The translations under genes were made by a program, and so were the position numbers. This document shows, piece by piece, positions 26,270 to 34,264 of a DNA stretch of 64,000 nucleotides. The stretch is from the NCBI GenBank assembly GCA_020024555.1, contig JAHHTQ010000004.1, forward strand, positions 37,052 to 101,051. The letters run 5' to 3'. The notes beneath the pieces were generated by a model. That model was not told the DNA's origin, did not search any database, and was given only the letters and a program-made list of their open reading frames with translations. Each line of letters opens with the position of its first letter. Within the stretch, counting starts at the first letter, position 1. The DNA comes from Angelakisella sp. GTDB taxonomy: Bacteria; Bacillota; Clostridia; Oscillospirales; Ruminococcaceae.

Positions 26270-27205
26270 ATGAAAATTATGAAAAAAAATTTAGCTATAT
26301 TTATTGCATTGGTTATGATGCTGTCATCAGTTGCCTGTGGCAACAAAAATGATACCAACACACCATCAGAGCCATCAACATCAACCTCCACAAGCGAGAC
26401 AACAAAGCCCGAGACACCCGAAACACCTGTTGCAACAGAAAATCTATCCCTAAAATTCCAAAATGCTATCAACAACGCTTATTCTTCCGAAGCTCTAAAA
26501 GAGACTATCGAGGTAGACCCTGTTGTTTCAGGCTCAACAGTAGCTATTCACCAATACTTAGTATCTCTTGAAACAGCTACTTCTACAAATATCGACACAA
26601 ACAAAGTTTTTCTGACAGAGGGCGCTAAACTATACAAATCTTTTGCGGAACAACCGCTATTTACGCAAGAAGCACCCGAAAACCCAACAGATGATGATAA
26701 AGCATACTTTAAAGAACTTGCTGAACAGAAAGAAGCTTTTGTTAATACTGCAAAATTGCTTGAAGAACTTGCAACAAAATCCGGCGATGTTAATCTTGAA
26801 TTGACAGACGAACAAAAAGCTCAACTGAAACTTGCAAATGAGACTTTTAAATCACAGTCATTGTCTAATATAGAAATGCTGTTCTCAACATTTATGGATT
26901 CAAACGGAAAAGCCATAAATCCAGCCGTAGACCTAAATGCTTTTGCTATATCAATGTCAATGATGAATACAAGAGCCCACAGTGTTATGATATTAAAACC
27001 GGCAGACGGAAAAGAAGATTTTGTATACAGTGTTGTAGAAAACGTTGTTAAAAATACACAAAAAAGCTTTGAACAATACCTACAAGATCAATATGAAATA
27101 GCAAAAAATGCTAAACTTGAAAAACTTGCTGACGGTACAATAGTTCTTGTAATGACAGAAAGTGGTGAAGAAGTTTACAACAACATAATGGAAGCCCTAA
27201 AATAA
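26270..27205 (+). CDS. Putative lipoprotein of unknown function
   Basis: About 311 residues. A lipoprotein signal peptide ends in a lipobox with SVAC just before GNKND, followed by a Ser/Thr/Pro/Glu-rich linker (about 25-55) and a mostly helical domain. AAGGAG lies 3 nt before the first ATG and 12 nt before a second (26279); either could be used. I do not recognise the domain. It is monocistronic, with a strong terminator after it, and divergent from the aro operon. Confidence 0.75.
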   Translation: MKIMKKNLAIFIALVMMLSSVACGNKNDTNTPSEPSTSTSTSETTKPETPETPVATENLSLKFQNAINNAYSSEALKETIEVDPVVSGSTVAIHQYLVSLETATSTNIDTNKVFLTEGAKLYKSFAEQPLFTQEAPENPTDDDKAYFKELAEQKEAFVNTAKLLEELATKSGDVNLELTDEQKAQLKLANETFKSQSLSNIEMLFSTFMDSNGKAINPAVDLNAFAISMSMMNTRAHSVMILKPADGKEDFVYSVVENVVKNTQKSFEQYLQDQYEIAKNAKLEKLADGTIVLVMTESGEEVYNNIMEALK

Positions 27206-27227
27206 TATAAAAATTCAGATTTATATC

Positions 27228-27270
27228 AAAATCTCCCAAAACTTATTTTAGCAATGGGAGATTTTGTTAT
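27228..27270 (+). terminator. Terminator after the lipoprotein gene
   Basis: AAAATCTCCCA pairs with TGGGAGATTTT around a 16-nt loop, followed by TGTTATTT. Confidence 0.75.
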
Positions 27271-27388
27271 TTAAAAATAATTTTTTAATTGAATTATAAA
27301 ATAAAAACACTCTGATTTATATTTTATTTCATATTATATATTGACTTTTTTTAGTTAAAATGCTAAACTAAGCTAGTAAAACTTTTTT

Positions 27389-27463
<75 letters not shown>

Positions 27464-27464
<1 letters not shown>

Positions 27465-27481
27465 ATGGCGAACCGCCACAC
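27464..27481. repeat. 18-bp repeat at the 3' end of tRNA-Thr, copy 1
   Basis: AATGGCGAACCGCCACAC begins at the last base of the tRNA and contains the small hairpin TGGCG-AAC-CGCCA. An identical copy lies at 27615-27632. Confidence 0.85.
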
Positions 27482-27485
27482 GTAT

Positions 27486-27520
27486 GTCGTGAACTTAGTT
27501 TAGGTTCACGACAATTTTTT
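27486..27520 (+). terminator. Terminator of the tRNA-Thr transcript
   Basis: GTCGTGAAC pairs with GTTCACGAC around a 9-nt loop and is followed by AATTTTTTT. Confidence 0.85.
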
Positions 27521-27614
27521 TGTTCTCACGTCATAACAAGAGTGAAATCTTACCCTATATTTTCCGAAACTTTATTTTAAAAGTTCAATGATAACATTTT
27601 TGTACAATAATAAC

Positions 27615-27632
27615 AATGGCGAACCGCCACAC
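27615..27632. repeat. 18-bp repeat, copy 2, without a tRNA
   Basis: Identical to the sequence directly after tRNA-Thr and again followed by a GACGT...ACGTC hairpin with a T run in its loop. It looks like a duplicated, decayed tRNA 3' flank. Confidence 0.8.
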
Positions 27633-27672
27633 ATAAGACGTTGACAATTTTTTGTTCACGTCTTTATTCTAT

Positions 27673-27709
27673 AAAAAAGAGTGTATGACTTTTCTACACT
27701 CTCTTTTTT
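27673..27709. terminator. Hairpin with A and T runs (bidirectional terminator)
   Basis: AGAGTGTA pairs with TACACTCT, flanked by six A before and six T after. No gene ends directly at it, so it may close the duplicated tRNA flank. Confidence 0.7.
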
Positions 27710-28104
27710 AACTTTCTTATCCGGTGTCGTTATTACAATACAAAGTGTTTCTTGATACTAGTTTTATAACTTTCTATCACTATTTATTAATTGTAAATTC
27801 TGTTTCCATATTACAATATTTATGACAGTTCAATGTTATTGCTATATAAATAACTTCAAAAAATATATTTAATATCTTTTTTCTTTACAATAAAAAAAAT
27901 AATAATTCTCAAATAATAGATTGGTCTTTTTTCCTTTTGTCTTTACAAATGGTGATACTTTTAAAGATAAATGACTGATTTCAAATATTTATAGCTTTTT
28001 GTAAAATAAATAGCTGTATATTTTTAATCAGCATATTATTATTCAATTTCCATAAGCCACACAGAGTATATTTATATTTGTTTGGTAATTTTTATATTTT
28101 ACTA
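27710..28104. other. AT-rich stretch with no recognised feature
   Basis: I see no reading frame, repeat or structured RNA in these 395 bases beyond general AT richness. Confidence 0.6.
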
Positions 28105-28133
28105 TTGACAAAATATAAAATATAATTTATAAT
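28105..28133 (+). promoter_or_regulatory. Consensus sigma-A promoter upstream of the flavodoxin gene
   Basis: TTGACA, a 17-nt spacer and TATAAT are all perfect consensus. A GTTAG-N6-CTAAC operator starts 9 bp after the -10 box, so it would cover the transcription start. The flavodoxin start is about 390 nt further on, giving a long leader. Confidence 0.85.
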
Positions 28134-28141
28134 ATTATTAA

Positions 28142-28157
28142 GTTAGCAATAGCTAAC
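28142..28157. promoter_or_regulatory. Operator GTTAG-N6-CTAAC, site 1
   Basis: GTTAG CAATAG CTAAC, overlapping the expected start point of the promoter at 28105. Its placement suggests repression. Confidence 0.75.
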
Positions 28158-28371
28158 TAATCCTATGTTATCATTGCTTATTTGCATAATGAATTTGGCA
28201 AATAATTTTTTTTGGAAACTGCTAATGTAAAAATATTGTTATTTATATAAAAAGATGTCTGTAAATAATATCACGTAAGCTAAAATCACGTTATTATATT
28301 TCGCTCTTTTTTAACATATATTTACAGTGTTTCCCTATTGAGAATAAGCCTTTAATTATTTGCCATCAAAA
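28158..28371. other. Unexplained leader between two operators
   Basis: 214 bases lie between two copies of the operator, downstream of a consensus promoter. I found no recognisable riboswitch or gene. It may be an untranslated leader or encode a small RNA. Confidence 0.4.
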
Positions 28372-28387
28372 GTTAGTTTTTGCTAAC
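28372..28387. promoter_or_regulatory. Operator GTTAG-N6-CTAAC, site 2
   Basis: GTTAG TTTTTG CTAAC, flanked by AAA and TTA, about 135 bp before the flavodoxin start. Confidence 0.75.
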
Positions 28388-28521
28388 TTAAACTTTGTTG
28401 CGGAAATTGTTATAAAAAGCAGAAACAACAAGCACACTATATTGTGTATGTACAATACACTTAAAATGAATAGGCATAGTAACTATCTAAAATTAAATTA
28501 AGAAAGGTTGAAAGATATAAT

Positions 28522-28944
28522 ATGAGTAAAATAGCAGTTGTTTATTGGAGTGGCACAGGGAATACAGAAAATATGGCAAAAGCCGTTGTTGAAGGAGCAA
28601 AAGAAAAAGGGGCAGATGTTGCTTTGTTTACCCCAACAGAATTTGACAATTCAATGTTGGAGCAGTTTGACGCAGTAGCTTTCGGTTGTCCTTCCTCCGG
28701 TGCTGAGGAGTTGGAAGAAAGTGAATTTGAGCCAATGTTCTCTGCTTGTGAAAACAAACTAAAAGACAAAAAAATTGCGCTGTTTGGTTCTTATGGCTGG
28801 GGTGACGGCGAATGGATGAGAAATTGGGAAGAAAGATGTAAAAACGACGGGGCTGTTTTGGTTTGTAACAGCGTTATCTGTAATGAAGCGCCTGACGAGA
28901 ATGCGCTTGTGGAATGCAGTTCGCTTGGCGAAGCCTTAGTCTAA
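28522..28944 (+). CDS. Short-chain flavodoxin
   Basis: 140 residues. Low-potential FMN electron carrier. The FMN phosphate loop SGTGNTENMA is at about 10-19, and the isoalloxazine loops are CPSSGAEELEE (about 55-65) and the SYGWGDGEW region (about 89-97). AAAGG lies upstream of the ATG. Two GTTAG-N6-CTAAC operators precede it, the same motif as at the nitrogenase-like operon, which suggests that it donates electrons to that reductase or replaces ferredoxin when iron is scarce. Confidence 0.93.
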   Translation: MSKIAVVYWSGTGNTENMAKAVVEGAKEKGADVALFTPTEFDNSMLEQFDAVAFGCPSSGAEELEESEFEPMFSACENKLKDKKIALFGSYGWGDGEWMRNWEERCKNDGAVLVCNSVICNEAPDENALVECSSLGEALV

Positions 28945-28968
28945 TATTAAAAATTTAATCATTTTTTT

Positions 28969-29004
28969 AAAAGGTGTCAATTAATTGTGACACCTTTTAT
29001 TTTT
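28969..29004 (+). terminator. Terminator after flavodoxin
   Basis: AAAAGGTGTCA pairs with TGACACCTTTT around an 8-nt loop, followed by ATTTTTG. Confidence 0.85.
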
Positions 29005-29028
29005 GTCTAATGTAGGATTACAATAGAT

Positions 29029-29209
29029 GTGTTACAATACATAAAAACAAAACTGACCCCACTTGAAAAGCGAAGTCAGTATATTGCTGAAAATCTAATA
29101 TTTCATACCATAAGAGGTTCTTTTGTACTGTCTGTACAAATTGAGCATTTCATAATTTACGGATTTTTAAATTATTTTTATTTTAAATATAGATATCATT
29201 GGTAATAGT
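29029..29209 (+). pseudogene. Possible decayed RpiR-type regulator fragment
   Basis: From GTG an open frame of about 60 codons reads VLQYIKTKLTPLEKRSQYIA near its start. That resembles the first helices of the RpiR N-terminal domain (TPsEkrIadYIlen type), then loses similarity. There is no ribosome site. It may be a remnant or chance similarity. The rest of the 28945-29368 gap holds only the flavodoxin terminator and AT-rich DNA. Confidence 0.2.
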
Positions 29210-29368
29210 TACTGATTTTATTGTTATATAATTAAACTTTATAAATTGTAAATTATTTTTTGCTTATACAAACAGATTATTTTAACAGTCAGTAAATGAA
29301 AATTATTCAAAAAGAATAAGAGACAAACAAAAATATTTGTTATGCAACTGTAAAAAATGATATTTGAT

Positions 29369-29920
29369 TTACAAAATAGATGTGAACTCTAAATTCTGTT
29401 CCATACATTTAGTATAAAGCGTAATTCTTTCGTTAAATCTTTCTGATGCGAGTTCGCATTCTGCTTTTGTTGGGTGATTTTTCATAATATCCCAACGCAA
29501 TTCTTTTTGAGGTGTCACGCTGTGATGTCCTGTTCCTTTCGATTTTCTCATATTATCTATTATATTTTGAGAGAGTGCGCCATTGCAAACATAACTTCCG
29601 ATAATTATGTTATTGTCTTTTAACAAATTTATGCCTGTTTCAATAGAATTTTTGGCGTGCGCGCTGTCCGCATAGTATCCCAACGTACAAAAAACTCCTA
29701 TTGCCTTATCTTTTATTTTGGACATAAAATTTTTCATTTCTTCGTTAGGACCACCTTTATCTACCCAGTAACCAAGCAGTATTATATCACCGTCTAATAT
29801 AGGCTCACCGTCTTTGAGGTCATATATTGATTTGTCACTTAAATTTATATTATTGAAAATTTCTTCTGCTACTTTTTTTGTACAACCTGAAAGGCTGGAA
29901 TAAATAATTTGTACTTTCAT
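29369..29920 (-). CDS. Flavodoxin-like protein, last gene of the nitrogenase-like operon
   Basis: 183 residues. The N-terminus IIYSSLSGCTKKVAEEI has a flavodoxin FMN phosphate loop, though the usual second T/S-G pattern is altered (SLSGCTK). Further family signs are GYWVDKGGPNEEMKNF and FCTLGYYADSAHA. A C-terminal helical extension has HHSVTPQKELRW and HPTKAE, as in the larger flavodoxin-family proteins of gut Clostridia. It starts 10 bp after the NifK-like gene and probably supplies electrons to, or works with, that system. Its exact subfamily cannot be fixed by eye. Confidence 0.8.
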   Translation of the reverse strand: MKVQIIYSSLSGCTKKVAEEIFNNINLSDKSIYDLKDGEPILDGDIILLGYWVDKGGPNEEMKNFMSKIKDKAIGVFCTLGYYADSAHAKNSIETGINLLKDNNIIIGSYVCNGALSQNIIDNMRKSKGTGHHSVTPQKELRWDIMKNHPTKAECELASERFNERITLYTKCMEQNLEFTSIL

Positions 29921-29930
29921 AATTTCTCCT

Positions 29931-31163
29931 TTATTTTAACATTTGTAAATATTCTTCCAATGTTTCTGTTATAAAATCCGCCCCACGTATACCCACAAGA
30001 GGTAAATGTTTCGAGATTTGCGCGCCTCTTACAACAGGCATACTGATTCTTAAAAATACATTATCTTTTTGACAAACACTCATCGTAGGGTCATCACCCA
30101 AAATAAGAGTTCTGTGAAGATTTTTAACAGCGTTCAGTCTGTCACCCTCATTTTTATAAAATACCACTGAATCGTCAGGATTTGTAATATTTTTTAGATT
30201 GTGAAGGCAAAGTTTAAGCTGATTTGAAAAACCCATATCATTTAAAAAGCTTCCTATACCAATAATACGTTCATATTCTCCTATTAATACTACGAAAGGT
30301 TTGTCTTTCTTTAACATCATAGTATGCATAGGGTAATATGCGGTGTCATTTATACGTTCGTTTATTTCATCTAAGAAATCTTGATTAATTGGTTTATCAA
30401 TAGCCTGCGATATTTCATTTAACCAATTAAGAGTACCTTTGTAGCCGTAAGGAGTTCTTAAAACATATTTTGTTCCAAAACGTTGTTTCAGTAGTTCGGC
30501 AGCTTCTTTTCCCTCATCTCTCAAAACAAGATTAACAACACCTCCTCCCATATTTTCAATATTTTCAATATTTGTTTCACCACAAAGACAAGCGCCGATA
30601 TTTAGGTCAAAAGCTCTTTTCAAAAGATATTCTATTTCATTTCTGTCGGACAATGCCCGATATGACCCCATTGAAAATCCTATTAAATTAAATATGTCTT
30701 TTTGCGGTTTAGGATTGTCTATAACTATCTCACGTACCAGTTGGGTGAAACTTTCCTTAATTCCGGAGGAATAATCTCCTCTAAAACCGCCTTGTTCAAA
30801 AGGAACTAATTTAGCTTTTACTTTTTGTTGCATATAGCTACATACGCCTTTGATGTCTGAACCGATAACCGCCGCAACAGACGATGTCACAACAAAAATC
30901 ACTTTTGGCGACAAATTGTGGTCTATTTCCAATATGGCATCTTCCAAACGTTTTGTATCTCCCATTACAACATCATCTTCACTCATATGGGTAGTAAAAA
31001 GATGGTTTTCCTGATTTTCACCAAGTTCACCGAAAAGTCCCATACTGAAATGAGTTGTTCCGGCAGGTCCATATTCCAGTACTACCGTATTGGCTATGGG
31101 CAACAAACTCCAAAGTATTCCCATTCTGTCAGAAGGTGTGGGAAGAAATCTTGTTAAACTCAT
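29931..31163 (-). CDS. NifK-like nitrogenase component 1 subunit lacking cluster cysteines
   Basis: 410 residues of the nitrogenase component 1 fold (three Rossmann-like domains), shorter than NifK. The three places where NifK carries P-cluster cysteines are recognisable but changed: PSDRMGILW at about 10-18, EYGPAGTTHF at 30-39, and VTSSVAAVIGSD at 92-103. The first cysteine of the protein is at 108. It should pair with the NifD-like subunit as a heterodimer or heterotetramer. AAAGGAG precedes the ATG, which overlaps the NifD-like stop (ATGA), so the pair is coupled 1:1. Not a true nitrogenase subunit. Confidence 0.85.
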   Translation of the reverse strand: MSLTRFLPTPSDRMGILWSLLPIANTVVLEYGPAGTTHFSMGLFGELGENQENHLFTTHMSEDDVVMGDTKRLEDAILEIDHNLSPKVIFVVTSSVAAVIGSDIKGVCSYMQQKVKAKLVPFEQGGFRGDYSSGIKESFTQLVREIVIDNPKPQKDIFNLIGFSMGSYRALSDRNEIEYLLKRAFDLNIGACLCGETNIENIENMGGGVVNLVLRDEGKEAAELLKQRFGTKYVLRTPYGYKGTLNWLNEISQAIDKPINQDFLDEINERINDTAYYPMHTMMLKKDKPFVVLIGEYERIIGIGSFLNDMGFSNQLKLCLHNLKNITNPDDSVVFYKNEGDRLNAVKNLHRTLILGDDPTMSVCQKDNVFLRISMPVVRGAQISKHLPLVGIRGADFITETLEEYLQMLK

Positions 31164-32461
31164 ACAGCAATCTCCTTTTTCAATTCTCTTGATTCGTTTG
31201 CGGCTCTCAATAGTTCTTTACTTATAAATTCAGTTATCTCAAAGCCCAACATACCCGACGCGCTGTCACTTCTTACGACTGATATACCTTTTTTTCGCAA
31301 TCGGGCTGCAAACTCATGCCCTAAATATAGATTAGGTTTTATTATATCATATAAATATTGCAACGGAGCAATATTTGCGGTTTTGGTAACATAAGGATTT
31401 GCATTTGCCAAAATATCTTCCAAATATTCTTTATCTCTTTCAGGCTCTACGCTGACAGTTTGAATAATTTCCGGTTTCATTCCCAATTTTACCATAAACT
31501 GATTAAATTCCATACAGTCAAAAGGAGTATTTCCATAAATATATGTTATACCTTCAAGCTGTTTTGAAACTTCTTGTACAGTATTTTTTGCTTTGGTATA
31601 CATTTCGTATATTTTTTGCGGTACAGACATTTCCAGCGCTTCAAAAAGTTCTTCATAAACTTTTATTATTTTATCAGGATTTGTAAATTTATCAAAAAAT
31701 ATATAAGGCGTGCCGAATTTTGCTTTCATCTTTTTCGCAAGTGGTAAGCCTATTGGATTTAAGATAATATTCATCTTTGCGCGCGATGCTCTTTTTATTT
31801 CATCAACGGTACAGCCACAAGGTAATTGCATACCTATTTCAATATTGTTTTCCGAAAGGACTTTAAAAAGTTCCGTATCTTCAAATCTTCCTAAACGTTG
31901 TCCTATAATATTAACAGAATTGTTTTTTTCTGTCTCCTCCATAAAATCAAAACAGGCTGTTATTGTCCTTTCGATACCCGGAATATGATTTTCACATTTA
32001 AAATGTTCCGTATGTACCGATACGAACGGTATACCATATTTTTCGGTATATCCGTCAGCCATAGCGTCAGTATCGTCTCCTATTATTTCAACAACGCAGG
32101 TAGTTACTATAAAAACCGCTTGCGGAGCATATTCCTGAACCATTTCGTCCACCGCTCTGTCCAACATTTTTTTACAACCGAATGTTACGTCTGTGCTATC
32201 GAGTACAGCCGATACGCATCTGCCACCCATACCTCCAAAATCTTCTGAATGGAGTGTCATATGTTTGGTGTAATATGTACATTCATCTGTACCGACAACC
32301 AAAAGAACAGCGTCTTTTATACCCCTTATTGCCATTGCCGCACCCATAAGCGGACAATGTGTTCCCGGAAACATTGCCGCTGTAAGTCCTTTTATATCTT
32401 TTGAAGATGTTATATCTTTTAATTTAACTAATCGAGAAATTATCTCATTCCCTTTATCCAT
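31160..32461 (-). CDS. NifD-like nitrogenase component 1 subunit with three cluster cysteines
   Basis: 433 residues from the ATG at 32461. A TTG nine codons upstream (32488), overlapping the ATPase gene, is an alternative start. The three P-cluster-type cysteines of NifD/BchN/CfbD are kept: C36 in GTHCPLMGA, C61 in GTDECTYYT and C122 in VTTCVVEIIGDD. Thus it can bind an Fe-S cluster. No NifB, NifEN or NifH maturation genes are present, so a FeMo-type cofactor is unlikely. Likely role: the substrate-reducing core of a group IV-type nitrogenase-like enzyme, fed by the NifH-like protein. Confidence 0.87.
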   Translation of the reverse strand: MDKGNEIISRLVKLKDITSSKDIKGLTAAMFPGTHCPLMGAAMAIRGIKDAVLLVVGTDECTYYTKHMTLHSEDFGGMGGRCVSAVLDSTDVTFGCKKMLDRAVDEMVQEYAPQAVFIVTTCVVEIIGDDTDAMADGYTEKYGIPFVSVHTEHFKCENHIPGIERTITACFDFMEETEKNNSVNIIGQRLGRFEDTELFKVLSENNIEIGMQLPCGCTVDEIKRASRAKMNIILNPIGLPLAKKMKAKFGTPYIFFDKFTNPDKIIKVYEELFEALEMSVPQKIYEMYTKAKNTVQEVSKQLEGITYIYGNTPFDCMEFNQFMVKLGMKPEIIQTVSVEPERDKEYLEDILANANPYVTKTANIAPLQYLYDIIKPNLYLGHEFAARLRKKGISVVRSDSASGMLGFEITEFISKELLRAANESRELKKEIAV

Positions 32462-32480
32462 ATTCAATAAAATCCTTTCA

Positions 32481-33260
32481 CTAAACAATTTCTTTATATG
32501 CTATTAAAGGTTTGTTTCTGCCGGGAACATTAATAATATCACAATCTACATTATAAACCTCTTTCATCATTTTTGTAGTAATAACCTCAGAAGGCGTTCC
32601 CTCACTGTATTTTTTTCCGTGATAAATAACAACAATACGGTCGCTGATTTCAAGCGCCTGAGTTAAATCATGAAGAACCATAACAACGCCTATTCCGGCT
32701 TCTTTATTAAGTTTTCTGACTAATCTCATAGTTTCCAACTGATGTGAAATATCCAAATATGTGGTTGGTTCGTCCAAGAAAAGTATTTCAGGCTGTTGAC
32801 TCAAAACAGTAGCTATCCATACCCTTTGCGATTCTCCTCCCGAACATTCATTTATTGATTTTTCGCGTAAATCCCATGTTCCTGTCGCTTTTAATGCCCA
32901 ATCTACTATTTTGTCATCTTCCGCATTATTCTTGCTGTACCATTTTTGATATGGCATTCTTCCGTATCCAACAAGGTCTTTGACTTTAAAATCAGGAGGA
33001 GCGCTATGTCTTTGAGGAAGTACGCCAACTTGTCTTGCAAACTCTTTGTTTTCAAAATCCATTAAATTTTTATCATTGACAAATACTTCTCCATTTTTAT
33101 ACTTTAAAAGTCGTGTAAGAGCTTTTAAAACGGTGGATTTTCCGGAACCGTTCGGACCTATGATTGTGGTTATCTCGCCTTTTTTTACTTCTATATTCAT
33201 TTCCTTTATGGCAATATAATCTCCGTAACCTATTTCCAAATTTTTCCCTTTAATTTCCAA
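32481..33260 (-). CDS. FecE/BtuD-type ABC transporter ATP-binding protein
   Basis: 259 residues. ATPase of a metal-chelate uptake system: Walker A GPNGSGKS at 35-42, signature CSGGESQRVWIA, Walker B ILFLDEPTTYLD with the TTYLD ending typical of the siderophore/haem/B12 class. The start is TTG, 8 nt after GAAGGG; it overlaps the permease stop by 11 bp. Lies between the transport and reductase genes in the operon. Confidence 0.93.
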   Translation of the reverse strand: MEIKGKNLEIGYGDYIAIKEMNIEVKKGEITTIIGPNGSGKSTVLKALTRLLKYKNGEVFVNDKNLMDFENKEFARQVGVLPQRHSAPPDFKVKDLVGYGRMPYQKWYSKNNAEDDKIVDWALKATGTWDLREKSINECSGGESQRVWIATVLSQQPEILFLDEPTTYLDISHQLETMRLVRKLNKEAGIGVVMVLHDLTQALEISDRIVVIYHGKKYSEGTPSEVITTKMMKEVYNVDCDIINVPGRNKPLIAYKEIV

Positions 33261-34260
33261 TTACTTTTCCCTTCTTTCTCAACATATACAAGAAAAATGG
33301 ACCGCCACATACAGCCATAATAATACCGACAGGAATTTCCATACCCGGTACAATAATTCGTCCCAATGTATCGGCAACCAAAAGAACTACTGAGCCCAAA
33401 AGCATACTGACCGGTAGCATAGCTCTGTAATCCGAACCTACAATGAGTCGTGAAATATGTGGTACAACCAGTCCCACAAATCCAATCATTCCGGCTACCG
33501 AAACAGTTGATGCCGCTAAAAAGGCTGAAACAGCAGATAAAAAAACTCTGCTTCCGCTTACCTTTACACCTAAACTTTTTGCCATTTCATCGCCTAATTG
33601 CAGGGCATTGGCGCTTTTTATGCACAAGAAAGCCAAAATTAATCCTATTGATGCGAAAAAGCCAAGTTGTTTTACGTGAAACCAACTTCTTCCTGACAGG
33701 CTACCGTTCATAAATGCCAATACGCCTTCCAAACTGTCTGCGTTTAACATTTTCAAAAGAGAATTATACGCGCCCAAAACAGAGTTTATCGCAACACCAG
33801 AAAGTATTATTCGGGTAGGGTCTACGCCATCTTTCCACGCCATTGTATATATTAAAACACAGGCAAGACACGCTCCGCCAAAGGCAAAAAGCGGAACAGC
33901 AGACGTCATTTGCGGTAAAATCAAAAGAATTGTGGTCGCCGCTGTACCTGCGCCGGCAGAAACCCCGATTGTTCCGGGGTCTGCCAATGGATTTTTCATA
34001 ACAGATTGCAAAAGCGCGCCGGCGGCTGCAAGTGATGCTCCAACCAAAACCGCTACTATTACTCTTGGCATTCTTAGATTTACTACTATTGTTTTTATTG
34101 GCGAAGTTTCGTTGCTCAATAATGCTTTTATTATTTCTGTAATAGAATAACCTGCGCTACCTACCGCAACCGAGAGCAAAGTAGCTGTTCCCAATAAAAT
34201 CAACAAAATCAAAACTACTGTTGATACGCGCAAAATTGATATTTTCTTTCCTGATTTCAT
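33250..34260 (-). CDS. FecCD/BtuC-type ABC transporter permease
   Basis: 336 residues with about ten membrane segments. Family motifs are clear: LRMPRVIVAVLVGASLAAAGALLQ near residue 60, NPLADPGTIGVSAGAG, and the C-terminal GFVGLVVPHISRLIVGSDYR and DTLGRIIVPGMEIPVGI. The ATG 10 nt after AAGGAG is chosen over an upstream one lying inside the previous gene. Two copies presumably form the membrane channel, taking iron-siderophore, haem or corrinoid-like cargo from the binding protein. Confidence 0.93.
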   Translation of the reverse strand: MKSGKKISILRVSTVVLILLILLGTATLLSVAVGSAGYSITEIIKALLSNETSPIKTIVVNLRMPRVIVAVLVGASLAAAGALLQSVMKNPLADPGTIGVSAGAGTAATTILLILPQMTSAVPLFAFGGACLACVLIYTMAWKDGVDPTRIILSGVAINSVLGAYNSLLKMLNADSLEGVLAFMNGSLSGRSWFHVKQLGFFASIGLILAFLCIKSANALQLGDEMAKSLGVKVSGSRVFLSAVSAFLAASTVSVAGMIGFVGLVVPHISRLIVGSDYRAMLPVSMLLGSVVLLVADTLGRIIVPGMEIPVGIIMAVCGGPFFLYMLRKKGKVIGN

Positions 34261-34264
34261 TAAG

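Noticed and set aside
29369..29920. Assignment of the flavodoxin-like protein to the bilirubin-reduction partner BilS
   Set aside because: General size and style are compatible, but no BilR-type reductase is near and the subfamily cannot be settled by eye.
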